Shown piece after piece: positions 53,802 through 62,821 of a DNA stretch of 64,000 nucleotides (position 1 is its first letter; each line of letters begins with the position of its first letter). Below the pieces are notes generated by a model. The model saw only the letters and a program-made list of their open reading frames with translations. It was not told the DNA's origin and did no database searches. This stretch comes from an uncultured Halomonas sp. (GTDB lineage: Bacteria; Pseudomonadota; Gammaproteobacteria; Pseudomonadales; Halomonadaceae): the NCBI RefSeq assembly GCF_946887195.1, contig NZ_CAMPKE010000016.1:32156-96155 (forward strand), read 5' to 3'. Both the position numbers and the translations under genes were made by a program.

Positions 53802-54575
53802 ATGGGACTGGCCAAACGCATCATTCCCTGTCTCGATGTCGACGCCGGCCGCGTGGTCAAGGGTGTCAATTTCGTCGGCATTCGCGATGCCGGCGATCCC
53901 GTGGAAATCGCCAAGCGCTACAATCAGCAGGGCGCCGACGAGATCACCTTTCTCGACATCACCGCCAGCCATGAGGATCGCGGTACTACCGTCGAGATGG
54001 TCAGCCAGATCGCCGGCGAGGTATTCATCCCACTGACCGTGGGCGGCGGCATCCGCACCTGCGACGATATTCGCACCATGCTCAACGCCGGTGCCGACAA
54101 GGTCTCGATCAATACCGCCGCGGTGGTCAATCCCGACTTCGTACGCGAGGCCGCCGAGCGCTTCGGCAGCCAGTGCATCGTGGTCGCCATCGATGCCAAG
54201 CGCGTCTCCGGCGAGAGCGAACCGCCGCGTTGGGAAATATTCACCCATGGCGGACGCAAGCCCACCGGGCTCGATGCCGTGGAGTGGGCACGCAAGATGG
54301 TCGACTACGGCGCCGGCGAGCTGCTGCTGACCAGCATGGATCGCGATGGCACCAAGTCGGGCTTCGATCTGGGCGTGACTCGCGCCATTTCCGATGCGGT
54401 ACCGGTGCCGGTGATCGCCTCGGGCGGGGTCGGCAATCTCGATCACCTGGTGGAGGGCGTCATCAAGGGTGCCGCCGATGCGGTGCTGGCGGCCAGCATC
54501 TTTCACTTCGGCGAATACACCATTCCCGAGGCCAAACGCTACATGGCCGAACACGGCATCGAGATGCGCCTGTAG
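53802..54575 (+). CDS. hisF: Imidazole glycerol phosphate synthase, cyclase subunit
   Basis: A 257-residue TIM barrel that cyclises the HisA product with ammonia from HisH. Catalytic aspartates are in [15 protein letters not shown] and [15 protein letters not shown]; the phosphate sites are [12 protein letters not shown] and [15 protein letters not shown]. The ATG at 53802 lies 6 bases after a GGGGGGAG site; the ATG at 53796 is too close. Confidence 0.97.
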   Translation: MGLAKRIIPCLDVDAGRVVKGVNFVGIRDAGDPVEIAKRYNQQGADEITFLDITASHEDRGTTVEMVSQIAGEVFIPLTVGGGIRTCDDIRTMLNAGADKVSINTAAVVNPDFVREAAERFGSQCIVVAIDAKRVSGESEPPRWEIFTHGGRKPTGLDAVEWARKMVDYGAGELLLTSMDRDGTKSGFDLGVTRAISDAVPVPVIASGGVGNLDHLVEGVIKGAADAVLAASIFHFGEYTIPEAKRYMAEHGIEMRL

Positions 54576-54585
54576 GGCGTGTCGC

Positions 54586-55185
54586 TCAATCCAGGCTCAA
54601 CCCCAGATTGCTGATACCTTCGTTATGCCCCAGGCGGCGCAATGCCTTGAGCGCATCGCGCCCCAACTCGGCATTGGCCGCCTCGAGCGCCGTCGCCTGG
54701 AAATCGTACTCATCATCCATCAGCGGATGAGCGCGCAGGCGCGCGGCGGTTTGCTCGGCATCATCCTCGTCCCGGCCCTCGGTCATTTCGATGAATGCCC
54801 GCACGCCGTTGCGTGATACCTGGCTGACCTCCAGCGGAGCATCCGGCGCATCGCCCTGCAATGCATCGAGCAGTGCCGCCAGCGCGACCACGGTTTCCAC
54901 GGCGCGACGGGCGCCGAAGCTGTCGTCGTCCTCGGGCGGCTCGAGCTCGGCCAGCTTGGCGGCCTGGAGGGCGAAATCGATGCGTGCCTCGCGCACCTGC
55001 AACACCTCCCATACCAGATCGAGAACGACCCGCAGGCGATGCATATCGCCCTGACCGGTCATCTGCGCGTACAGCGCGTAGTTGGGTATCAAGCGTTCGC
55101 ACAGCGTGGCCATGAAGGCCAGTTGCTGGCGCTTTCCCAATTGGCTTAGCTGCATTCTGAAACTCGTCTGCGGCGCTTGGCTCAT
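54586..55185 (-). CDS. DUF416 (YjaG-like) protein
   Basis: A 199-residue cytosolic, mostly helical acidic protein. The start MSQAPQTSFRMQLSQLGKRQQLAFMATLCERLIPNYALY in parts and the central LEPPEDDDSFGARRAVETVVALAALLDAL match the DUF416/YjaG family of unknown function. AGGAG precedes ATG 55185. Convergent with hisF, with only ten bases between stops. Confidence 0.88.
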   Translation of the reverse strand: MSQAPQTSFRMQLSQLGKRQQLAFMATLCERLIPNYALYAQMTGQGDMHRLRVVLDLVWEVLQVREARIDFALQAAKLAELEPPEDDDSFGARRAVETVVALAALLDALQGDAPDAPLEVSQVSRNGVRAFIEMTEGRDEDDAEQTAARLRAHPLMDDEYDFQATALEAANAELGRDALKALRRLGHNEGISNLGLSLD

Positions 55186-55222
55186 CGTCGCTCCTCGCTC
55201 GGTCGGCTCCCATGCGGAGCCA

Positions 55223-55519
55223 TCATGGCCATAATAAGTCGGGATTGATGCGCCCCCGCGCATTGAACGCCACGCCTTCGCCGCGCAGCTTCTCGCGTTG
55301 GCGCACGGCACCGCCATGCTCGGTAACCTTGAGACTCGAATTGATCACGCGATGCCAGGGCAGCCCATGGCCGCTCGGCAGGTGGCGCATGGCGCTACCG
55401 ACCATACGCGGCGTGGCGCCCTCGGTCATTTTCGCCACTCGGCCATAGGTCGTCACACGCCCTTCGGGAATCTGCGCGACGATCGTGTAGATCTGCTCCA
55501 GCAACTCAGGTCTCGCCAT
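55223..55519 (-). CDS. Alkyltransferase-like protein (MGMT family, cysteine replaced)
   Basis: A 98-residue protein with only the DNA-binding domain of O6-alkylguanine transferases. The reactive site reads PWHRVI, with tryptophan in place of the PCHRV cysteine, as in Atl proteins. The arginine-finger helix GRVAKMTEGATPRMVGSAMR is present. Atl proteins bind O6-alkylguanine without repairing it and recruit nucleotide excision repair. ATG 55519 is chosen as the homology start. Confidence 0.9.
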   Translation of the reverse strand: MARPELLEQIYTIVAQIPEGRVTTYGRVAKMTEGATPRMVGSAMRHLPSGHGLPWHRVINSSLKVTEHGGAVRQREKLRGEGVAFNARGRINPDLLWP

Positions 55520-55587
55520 GGTCTCCTCCAGCCATATGGGGCTTGGCACTAGACGCCACCGCCGGGCTTATTCATCATGACAGCATC

Positions 55588-56283
55588 ATGCACATCTACT
55601 TTCTTCAGCACACTGCTTACGATGGTCCCGCCCGGTTGACCGATTGGCTGACCGGCATGGGCCATAGTTATAACGTCTGCCATCTGTATGCCGATGAGGC
55701 CCCGCCGCGCCTCGAGGACTGCGATGCCCTGATCATTCTCGACGGCCCCCAGGACATTGACGATAGCGAGCGTCATCCCTGGCTCAAGCGCGAGAAGAAA
55801 CTGGTCGCCCGTGCCCTGAAAAGCGGCAAGCCCGTACTCGGCATCGGACTCGGCGCCCGACTTCTGGCCAGCGGCCTCGGTGCCATCGTCTCCCCAGGCA
55901 CGCATGCCGAAACCGGCTGGCATACGGTTACTCTGGCCCCCGAGAGCCCTTTCGATCTGCCTGAACGCTTCGCGGCCTTCCATTGGCATCGCGATATTTT
56001 CGGCCTGCCCGAGGACGCCCTGCCGCTGGGCGCCAGTACGGCAAGCCCGGTACAGGGGTTCGCCTGGGACGCCAGCAGGGTGATCGGCCTGCAGTGTCGG
56101 CTCGATGTCACCAGCACGAGCGCTGCCGATTTGCTGGAGCACACCCCCGAGGCGCTATCGGCACCCGGCCCTTTCGTGCAGAGTCGCGATGAGATTTTCG
56201 CCGATCCGCGGCGTTTCGATCGTCTCGCCGCGTTACTCGATCGCGTGTTGCTGCACTGGCTTTCGAGCACCGCCCAGCGCTGA
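55588..56283 (+). CDS. Glutamine amidotransferase-fold protein lacking the catalytic cysteine
   Basis: A 231-residue class I glutamine amidotransferase-like protein of the GMP-synthase-like GuaA type. The start MHIYFLQHTAYDGPARLTDWL and LIILDGPQDIDD are typical of the family. At the nucleophile elbow the expected GICLGAQLLA reads GIGLGARLLA, so the cysteine is glycine. The histidine in FHWHRDIFGLP is retained. It therefore cannot hydrolyse glutamine by the normal route. The 3' end overlaps convergent mnmH by 51 bases. Confidence 0.8.
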   Translation: MHIYFLQHTAYDGPARLTDWLTGMGHSYNVCHLYADEAPPRLEDCDALIILDGPQDIDDSERHPWLKREKKLVARALKSGKPVLGIGLGARLLASGLGAIVSPGTHAETGWHTVTLAPESPFDLPERFAAFHWHRDIFGLPEDALPLGASTASPVQGFAWDASRVIGLQCRLDVTSTSAADLLEHTPEALSAPGPFVQSRDEIFADPRRFDRLAALLDRVLLHWLSSTAQR

Positions 56284-57369
56284 GTCGGCGTGGGCTTGCC
56301 ACTCACTGGCGAACGCCAGGCAGCTCTCCCAATCGCCGATATGCAGAAAGGTCTGGGAGTGTTTCTCCAGTTGATGCCGATAAAGCGGATCGTAGTATTC
56401 GGTCAACAGCGGCGCCAGCCACGCCTCGTGCGCCTGTCGATTGCCGCGCTCGTGCTCGCGAAACGCCAATTCCTGCAAGCGTGACAATCGCGCCAGCCGG
56501 GCGCTGCCCAGGCGCTTTCTGAGCCGCCCCAGCGCGCCCGAGAGCTGCTTGCGCATCAGCGCCCAGCCCAGCCACTCGCCATACTGACGCTGATAAATCG
56601 CCCATAGATCGTCGATATAATCCTTGTGGATGCGCGCCAGACGCCAATCCAACGGCATCTCGACGCGTACCCTGGGCGCCTTCTCCATGGCGCGCCACAA
56701 CGTCAGCGGGATGTTCGCGATACCGATATGGCGCGATTCGTCCTCGACGACACAGGCGCTGGGCACGTCCAGCAGGCGTTGCCCGATGGCATGCTCGAAG
56801 TCGATCTGCGCCGGCGCCGGCAGCGGATGCCGCCCGAACGCCGAGCCCTTGTGCCGGGCGCAAGCTTCGAGATCCAGCCCGCCCTCCACGCGCTGAATCA
56901 GTTCGGTCTTGGCGCAGCCGGTCAGGCCGCCGACCACCAGCAGTGGGCGCTCGGCGGCATCATCGATGCGCGCGCATAGCGCCTGACGCATGGCTTTCCA
57001 GCCACCTCGAATACGCGGCCGCTCGATGCCGGCCTCGAACAGCCACTGCTGAGCGGTTTGCGAGCGAAGCCCACCGCGGAAGCAGTAAATGAGCGCATCG
57101 GGATGCGCGGCGAGCGTATCTTGCCAGGCTTTGACACGCGCCTGCCTGAGGCCTCCCGCCACCAGTTGGTTGCCCAATTCGATGGCCGCCTGCTGGCCCT
57201 GCTCCTTATAGCGAATGCCAACGAGATGGCGCTCTTCGTCGTCCATCAACGGCAAGTTGATCGCACCGGGTAGCGCCCCCTGGGCGAACTCCACCGGCGC
57301 GCGCACATCGATCAGCACACGCTGCTGGCGCAGCAACTCGAGATCCGGCTCGATTAGCGGCAGACTCAC
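56233..57369 (-). CDS. mnmH: tRNA 2-selenouridine synthase MnmH (SelU)
   Basis: A 378-residue enzyme that replaces sulfur by selenium, through a geranylated intermediate, at the wobble 2-thiouridine of certain tRNAs, using selenophosphate. An N-terminal rhodanese domain has active-site Cys in YCFRGGLRSQT (near residue 95), followed by a P-loop domain (GLTGCAKTELIQ). It starts with GTG at 57369, overlapping the selD stop in GTGA; the longer in-frame reading to 58026 runs over selD and is a shadow. Gene order selD-mnmH is common. Confidence 0.95.
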   Translation of the reverse strand: MSLPLIEPDLELLRQQRVLIDVRAPVEFAQGALPGAINLPLMDDEERHLVGIRYKEQGQQAAIELGNQLVAGGLRQARVKAWQDTLAAHPDALIYCFRGGLRSQTAQQWLFEAGIERPRIRGGWKAMRQALCARIDDAAERPLLVVGGLTGCAKTELIQRVEGGLDLEACARHKGSAFGRHPLPAPAQIDFEHAIGQRLLDVPSACVVEDESRHIGIANIPLTLWRAMEKAPRVRVEMPLDWRLARIHKDYIDDLWAIYQRQYGEWLGWALMRKQLSGALGRLRKRLGSARLARLSRLQELAFREHERGNRQAHEAWLAPLLTEYYDPLYRHQLEKHSQTFLHIGDWESCLAFASEWQAHADSALGGARKPVQQHAIE

Positions 57370-58403
57370 CCGCGCACCTCGATCAATGCCTCGCCATCGG
57401 CCTTGATGCACTCGCCGAAGGGCTCCAGGCGTAGATCGTAGGCACGCCCGATGCGCTCGATATCGTCGGCCCATGACGGATGCACCGCCAACAGCAGGCC
57501 GCCCGAGGTCTGCGGATCGCATAGCCATTGCCAGTGGGCATCGTCCATCGCCGGTAGCTTCGCCCCCAGTGCCTGGCGATTGCGCGCGCTGCCGCCGGGC
57601 ACCGCGCCTTGGCGGCGATAGGCCTCGGCTTCGGCCAAGCGCGGCAATCGCTTGTAATCGACACGCGCCTTGACGCCGCTGGCGGCACACACTTCGGCGA
57701 GGTGTCCGGCGAGGCCGAAGCCGGTGACATCGGTCATCGCATGCACGCCGGAGACACGCGCCAGCTCGGTGCCGATGGCATTGGAGGCCAGCATGGTTTC
57801 GCGCGCCAGGCCGTGATGACCGGACTGGAGCAGGCCCTGTTTCTCGGCGGTGGTCAGCATTCCCACCCCGAGCGGTTTGGTCAGGTAAAGCAAATCGCCG
57901 GGCTGGGCGCCCTTGTTGAGTTTGAGATATTCGAGGTCGATCAAGCCGTTGACCGCTAGACCGAAGATCGGCTCGGGGGCATCGATGGAATGCCCACCGG
58001 CCAGCGCCAGGCCCAGCTCGCGGCATACGGCCTGGGCGCCGGCCAGCACGTCGCCGGCGACATCGGCACTCAGCTTATCCAGCGGCCAGCCGAGAATGCC
58101 CAGCGCCAGAACCGGCGTGCCGCCCATGGCGTAAACGTCACTGATCGCGTTGGTAGCGGCGATGCGTCCGAAATCGAATGGATCATCGACGATCGGCATG
58201 AAGAAATCGGTGGTGGCGATCATGCCTCGGCCATCGCCCAAATCGTAGACGGCAGCGTCCTCACGGCCCTGGTTGCCGACGATCAACCGCGGGCTGCCGG
58301 CGCCCCGACCAGCCTTGGCGAGAATTCCATCGAGCACATCGGGGGCGATCTTGCAGCCACAACCGGCGCCGTGGCTATATTGCGTCAGTCGAATGGCGCT
58401 CAT
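57366..58403 (-). CDS. selD: Selenide, water dikinase
   Basis: A 345-residue enzyme making selenophosphate from selenide and ATP. The N-terminal active site SHGAGCGCKIAPDVL contains cysteine, not selenocysteine, and the catalytic lysine. The AIRS-like domains include DFFMPIVDDPFDFGRIAATNAISDVYAMGG in parts and DVTGFGLAGHL. AAAGGAGG precedes the ATG. Its product feeds MnmH encoded immediately downstream. No selA, selB or tRNA-Sec is in the window. Confidence 0.96.
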   Translation of the reverse strand: MSAIRLTQYSHGAGCGCKIAPDVLDGILAKAGRGAGSPRLIVGNQGREDAAVYDLGDGRGMIATTDFFMPIVDDPFDFGRIAATNAISDVYAMGGTPVLALGILGWPLDKLSADVAGDVLAGAQAVCRELGLALAGGHSIDAPEPIFGLAVNGLIDLEYLKLNKGAQPGDLLYLTKPLGVGMLTTAEKQGLLQSGHHGLARETMLASNAIGTELARVSGVHAMTDVTGFGLAGHLAEVCAASGVKARVDYKRLPRLAEAEAYRRQGAVPGGSARNRQALGAKLPAMDDAHWQWLCDPQTSGGLLLAVHPSWADDIERIGRAYDLRLEPFGECIKADGEALIEVRG

Positions 58404-58457
58404 GACACCTCCTTTCGGTGGGCGGAATAATAGTTTAACGCGGACAGGCGCTGGCGT

Positions 58458-59831
58458 TCACAGCGCGTCGATGGCCTCGGCGAGTTTATCGACGGCGATC
58501 ACCTGCATACCGGCGGGTGAGTTTTTCGGTGCGTTGCCACGCGGCACGATGGCACGCGTGAAGCCATGCTTCGCCGCCTCGACGATACGCTCCTGGCCGC
58601 TCGGCACCGGGCGGATCTCGCCCGACAGCCCAACCTCGCCGAACACCACCAGCTCGCGCGGCAGCGAACGGTTCTGCAGGCTCGAAACCACCGCCAGCAA
58701 TACCGCCAGGTCGGCACTGGTCTCGAGCACCTTGACGCCGCCGACCACGTTGAGAAAAACGTCCTGATCGCCGGTGAACAGGCCACCATGCTTGTGCAGC
58801 ACCGCCAGCAGCATGGCCAGGCGATTGGGATCGAGCCCTACCGCCACGCGTCGTGGATTGCCCAGTGGCGAGTCGTCGAGCAGCGCCTGCACCTCGACGA
58901 GAATCGGTCGAGTGCCTTCCCAGACCACCATCACCAAGCTGCCCGGGGCCTGCTCTTCCGCCCGCGACAGGAAGATCGCACTGGGATTCTTCACCTCCTT
59001 CAGCCCATGCTCGAGCATCGCGAACACGCCGAGCTCATTGACGGCACCAAAGCGGTTCTTCTGCCCGCGCAGGGTCCGAAAGCGTGAATCGGCGCCGCCC
59101 TCGAGCAGTAGCGAGGCATCGATCATGTGTTCGAGCACCTTGGGGCCAGCCAGGGTACCGTCCTTGGTCACATGGCCGACCAGCAGCAGCACGGTATTGG
59201 TCTGCTTGGCAAAACGTGTCAGCGCGCTGGCGGATTCACGCACTTGGGCCACGCCGCCCGGCGCCGAGGCGATGTCCTCGAGATGCATGGTCTGGATGGA
59301 GTCGATGATCAACACCTCGGGGTGCTCACGCTCCGCCACGCCGAGAACGGTCTCGACGCTGGTCTCGGCAAGCATCTTGAGGCCTTGTGTGGGCAACTGC
59401 AGGCGGTGGGCACGCATCGCCACCTGCGACAGCGACTCCTCGCCGGTGACGTAGAGCGCGCGACGCTGCTGAGCCAGCTTACAGGCCACCTGCAACAGCA
59501 GCGTCGACTTGCCGGCGCCAGGGTTGCCACCCAGCAGCACCGCCGAGCCCGGTACCAGGCCACCGCCGAGTACCCGGTCGAACTCATCGAAGGTCGAGGA
59601 GAAACGCGGCACCTCGGTCAGGTCCACCGCGCCAAGATCGATCACCTCGCGCGAGACGATGCCCGCATATCCGCTACGGCCACTGGTCGATGACCCGCTG
59701 CCGGCACGCGCGGGAGCCAGCCGCACCTCGCTCAAGGTATTCCACTCGCGACAACTCGCGCATTGACCCTGCCATTTGGTGTATTCGGCACCGCATTCGG
59801 TGCATACGAAGGCACTCTTCGCTTTCGCCAT
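58458..59831 (-). CDS. radA: DNA repair protein RadA
   Basis: A 457-residue RecA-like branch-migration ATPase. It has the N-terminal zinc finger CTECGAEYTKWQGQCASC, Walker A GGNPGAGKSTLLLQ, Walker B VLIIDSIQTMH, the RadA-specific KNRFGAVNELG motif and a C-terminal Lon-protease-like domain (VLLAVVSSLQNRSLP to GEVGLSGEIRPV). Full length. Transcribed alone. Confidence 0.97.
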   Translation of the reverse strand: MAKAKSAFVCTECGAEYTKWQGQCASCREWNTLSEVRLAPARAGSGSSTSGRSGYAGIVSREVIDLGAVDLTEVPRFSSTFDEFDRVLGGGLVPGSAVLLGGNPGAGKSTLLLQVACKLAQQRRALYVTGEESLSQVAMRAHRLQLPTQGLKMLAETSVETVLGVAEREHPEVLIIDSIQTMHLEDIASAPGGVAQVRESASALTRFAKQTNTVLLLVGHVTKDGTLAGPKVLEHMIDASLLLEGGADSRFRTLRGQKNRFGAVNELGVFAMLEHGLKEVKNPSAIFLSRAEEQAPGSLVMVVWEGTRPILVEVQALLDDSPLGNPRRVAVGLDPNRLAMLLAVLHKHGGLFTGDQDVFLNVVGGVKVLETSADLAVLLAVVSSLQNRSLPRELVVFGEVGLSGEIRPVPSGQERIVEAAKHGFTRAIVPRGNAPKNSPAGMQVIAVDKLAEAIDAL

Positions 59832-59890
59832 TGCGGCTTGGTCCCCACGTCTGTTGACGACAGTTTATCAGTTGCCCATGCCTTGATAGA

Positions 59891-59926
59891 AACGCCAAGG
59901 GCGGCCGATTGGCCGCCCTTGGCGTT
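59891..59926 (-). terminator. Terminator hairpin of the NlpE-like gene
   Basis: A perfect 16-bp stem (59891-59906 with 59911-59926) with loop GATT lies just after the stop at 59947 on the minus strand, before radA. The following T run is short (GTTTCT). Confidence 0.75.
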
Positions 59927-59946
59927 TAGCGCCGTTGCCGCTGAAG

Positions 59947-60402
59947 CTATTGACGCTGAAGACGCAGCATTTCACCGTTCTCGAAGCGGCGACGCTGAGG
60001 GTCGATCAGTTCGAGCGTATTGGCATCGAGCTTGAGGAAGTAATAGACCTGCCCTTCACCCTGCGGCGTCAATTCATAAACCGTCGCCGAGGGATCGGCA
60101 GCCGTCCCGCTAAGTACATCCCACTGGCCTTGATAGCGCTCGACCGGGGGATTCTGCGGGTGCTCACGGTAACTGGCTTCGAGATCGAAGGTCCGTTCGG
60201 CATCGCTCGCCTTTTCGTCGCCCTGCAGGGTGACTTCAAGATCGATACCCGCACAATTGCGACACGGTAGCGTGCCCTGATAGACAGTCGCCTGTTCTTC
60301 GGCTGCCATCGCGTCGGGCGTTTCGCCTCGCTGGGCGCCGGTGGCACAGCCAGCCAGCGTAGCGAGCATCGCACAACCGGCCAGCAACGTCCTGATCTGC
60401 AT
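59947..60402 (-). CDS. NlpE-like outer-membrane lipoprotein
   Basis: A 151-residue lipoprotein. The signal peptide ends in a lipobox LATLAGC, with the lipidated Cys at residue 19. The mature part starts with the NlpE N-terminal pattern YQGTLPCRNCAGIDLEVTL, including the CxxC pair, and continues with a short beta-barrel-like domain. NlpE proteins sense surface attachment or lipoprotein-sorting stress through Cpx. The second NlpE domain is missing, so this is a short form. AGGAGG precedes ATG 60402. Confidence 0.82.
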   Translation of the reverse strand: MQIRTLLAGCAMLATLAGCATGAQRGETPDAMAAEEQATVYQGTLPCRNCAGIDLEVTLQGDEKASDAERTFDLEASYREHPQNPPVERYQGQWDVLSGTAADPSATVYELTPQGEGQVYYFLKLDANTLELIDPQRRRFENGEMLRLQRQ

Positions 60403-60442
60403 GTGAGTCCTCCTAACCAATGGGCCTAGGGCCGCTAGGCGT

Positions 60443-60573
60443 TGTCCGAAAACTGTCTGCGCTCGACCATACGGCGTTAAAAATCGGCTCAACGTACTCA
60501 TTTACCCCAGTAAACTCCGCCGTTTCGCCGATTTTTTGCCTTGCCTGATCATCGCTCGCCGACTTTTCGGACA
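60443..60573. repeat. Three-layer nested palindromic element
   Basis: Perfect outer arms TGTCCGAAAA (60443-60452) and TTTTCGGACA (60564-60573) enclose perfect middle arms AAAAATCGGC (60479-60488) and GCCGATTTTT (60527-60536). A core palindrome TTTAC/GTAAA (60501-60505 and 60510-60514) is at the centre. It occupies most of the interval between the lipoprotein and ene-reductase genes and contains no ORF. It may be a multicopy intergenic repeat (MITE-like) or a structured RNA. Confidence 0.6.
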
Positions 60574-60646
60574 GTGCCCGGTGCGGCTTCCTGATCTACA
60601 GGATAGCGGCAAGCCACGCCCGAGGATAGCACCTCGGGCATTGGAC

Positions 60647-61744
60647 TCAATCCAGCGCCGGATAATCCGTGTATCCTTCGGCGCCACCACCATAGAATGT
60701 TGCGGGGTCCGGCTCGTTGAGCGGCGCTTCGCGGCGAAAGCGCTCGATGAGATCGGGATTGGCGATATAGGGCCGGCCGAAGGCGGCAGCATCGCCCAAT
60801 CCATCGCCGATCAGGCGCTCGGCGCGCTCCGCGGTATAGTGCCCGCAGTAGATCAGCGCGCCGCGGAAGCGATCGCGCAAGTCACGCCGGAAGTCATCGC
60901 TCAGCTTTGGTCCTTCGCCGGTCCAGTCGGGCTCGTTGACGTGCATGTAGGCGATGCCACGCAACGATAGCTGTTCCGCCAAGTAGCGCATCATCGCCTC
61001 GGGCTCGTCGTCGGATAGACCGAATATCTCGATGAATGGCGATAGCCGGATACCAACGCGATCGGCCCCCATCACTTCGCTGACGGCATCGACGACCTCC
61101 AGCACCAGACGAGCGCGATTGATGACGTTGCCGCCATAGCGATCGGTGCGCTGGTTCGAGCCGGTGGCCATGAACTGCTGCAGTAGATATGCGTTGGCCG
61201 CGTGAACTTCGATCATGTCGAAACCGGCACGCTTGGCGCGTTTGGCTGCCTGACGGTAATCATCGATCAATGCCGGGATTTCGTGCGCTTCGAGCGCTCG
61301 CGGCGTGCTGGTCGGGTGTTGGCCGGCGCTGCCGTCGGCGAACTCGACGAAGCACTGTGCGCCTTCGCCGCGCAATGCGCTGGGCGCCACCGGCTGGCGA
61401 CCGTCGGGTTGCACCATCTCGTGCGAGACACGCCCCACATGCCAGAGTTGCAGGGCCATGCGACCTCCTGCCCGGTGCACGGCATCGACAACGTTCTTCC
61501 AACCCGCTTCCTGCGCATCGGTGTAGATACCCGGCGTATAGACATAACCGCGCGCGGTCGGCGAGATATTGGTCGCCTCGCTGATGATCAGCCCGGCATC
61601 GGCACGCTGCGCATAGTAGATTGCCTGCAACTCGCCAGGCACGCTGTCCGGCGTACGCGCCCGGGTCAGCGGCGCCATGAGGACGCGATTGGGCAACTCG
61701 ACGCGACCCAGCGTCAGCGGTGAAAGTAGCTTATCGAATGGCAT
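60647..61744 (-). CDS. nemA: Old yellow enzyme family ene-reductase (NemA-like)
   Basis: A 365-residue FMN TIM-barrel reductase of activated alkenes, maleimides and nitro-esters. FMN and substrate motifs are PLTRARTPDSVP, GLIISEATNISPTARGY, QLWHVGRVSH, EVHAANAYLLQQF (catalytic Tyr), SNQRTDRYGG and AAAFGRPYIANPDL. Length equals NemA. The biological substrate is unknown. No TetR-type nemR gene is next to it. Confidence 0.9.
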   Translation of the reverse strand: MPFDKLLSPLTLGRVELPNRVLMAPLTRARTPDSVPGELQAIYYAQRADAGLIISEATNISPTARGYVYTPGIYTDAQEAGWKNVVDAVHRAGGRMALQLWHVGRVSHEMVQPDGRQPVAPSALRGEGAQCFVEFADGSAGQHPTSTPRALEAHEIPALIDDYRQAAKRAKRAGFDMIEVHAANAYLLQQFMATGSNQRTDRYGGNVINRARLVLEVVDAVSEVMGADRVGIRLSPFIEIFGLSDDEPEAMMRYLAEQLSLRGIAYMHVNEPDWTGEGPKLSDDFRRDLRDRFRGALIYCGHYTAERAERLIGDGLGDAAAFGRPYIANPDLIERFRREAPLNEPDPATFYGGGAEGYTDYPALD

Positions 61745-61826
61745 CCATCTCTCCCTTGCCTTGGAAACATAGGCAGAACATGGAGACCGTTAGAAGCCTA
61801 ATCAAGCGCGTCGCCGATTGTTTCTA

Positions 61827-62714
61827 TCAAACGTTACCCATAGTAAAAATAAATACCATCACTATCGGCATCACGATCAAGCTGCCCAGGTTACCGATCA
61901 GCACCAATGATGCGACTTTGTGCGGCTCCTGGCGGAACTGCTCCGCCAACAGGTAGTTGAGCACCGCTGGCGGCAACGCCGCGAACACCCATAGAGCGGC
62001 TGCCTGCAGGCCCTGCAGATCGAGCCAGGCAATCAACGGCCATGCCAGTATCAAACCGCTGGCCGGGCAAGCGATGGCGCCTAGCACGCCGGTCTTCCAA
62101 TCGCTGAAATCGACCTCGAGCATGCGCACGCCCAGCGCGAACAGCATCAGCGGTATGCTCACCCCGCCCAGCATGTTCATTGCCTCGAGTAACCAGCCGG
62201 GCAGCGGCACGCCAATCAGATTGACGCCGAGCCCAGCCAGGCTGGCGAGAACGATCGGCATACGCAGCATGCGCCATAACGATGTGCGTGGATTGAGGAT
62301 GTACAGTCCCACCGAGAAGTGCAGCAGCATCTCGATGATGAAAACCACTACCGCAGCCGGCAGTGCGGCCTCGCCGAATGCCAGTACCAGCAGCGGCAGC
62401 CCCATGTTGCCGGTGTTGTTGAACATCATCGGCGGCAGAAAGGTGCGCAGGTTCAGCTTCAGCAACTTGGCCAGTGGCCACAATAGCAGCCCAGAACCCA
62501 ACACGATGACCGTAACCGCGAAAGCCAGGCGTGCATACTCCTGGAGCGGTGCTTGACGATCGGCGAGCACCGCGAACACCAGCATGGGAACGAACAACTC
62601 CATGCTCAGCGTATTGAGGCCGCGAATGTCCGGCGTGCGGAAACGTCCGTAGAGCGTACCGCAACCGGCAATCAGGAAAACCGGCAATAGCGTGGAAAGA
62701 ATTTTCGCGAGCAT
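61827..62714 (-). CDS. AEC (auxin efflux carrier) family transporter
   Basis: A 295-residue membrane protein with about ten hydrophobic helices. The features RFRTPDIRGLNTLSMELFVPMLVF in parts, FLPPMMFNNTGNMGLPLLVLAFGEAAL and NYLLAEQFRQEPHKVASLVLIGNL match bacterial AEC carriers for small organic acids such as malate or malonate. ATG 62714 begins the first helix; an in-frame start at 62732 is possible. Divergent from hisC. Confidence 0.88.
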   Translation of the reverse strand: MLAKILSTLLPVFLIAGCGTLYGRFRTPDIRGLNTLSMELFVPMLVFAVLADRQAPLQEYARLAFAVTVIVLGSGLLLWPLAKLLKLNLRTFLPPMMFNNTGNMGLPLLVLAFGEAALPAAVVVFIIEMLLHFSVGLYILNPRTSLWRMLRMPIVLASLAGLGVNLIGVPLPGWLLEAMNMLGGVSIPLMLFALGVRMLEVDFSDWKTGVLGAIACPASGLILAWPLIAWLDLQGLQAAALWVFAALPPAVLNYLLAEQFRQEPHKVASLVLIGNLGSLIVMPIVMVFIFTMGNV

Positions 62715-62821
62715 GAGCGTCCGGCCAGGCAAAGCCTAGCAGCCTAACATAACGGCGCTTGCGCGGCTCGCCCGGCCACGTCACCATAACCAGAGTTCCA
62801 TCCCTGCCAATGCGAGCGATC

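Noticed and set aside
57366..58026. N-terminal extension of mnmH over selD
   Set aside because: Arg-rich shadow of selD; mnmH homology begins at the GTG at 57369, coupled to the selD stop.
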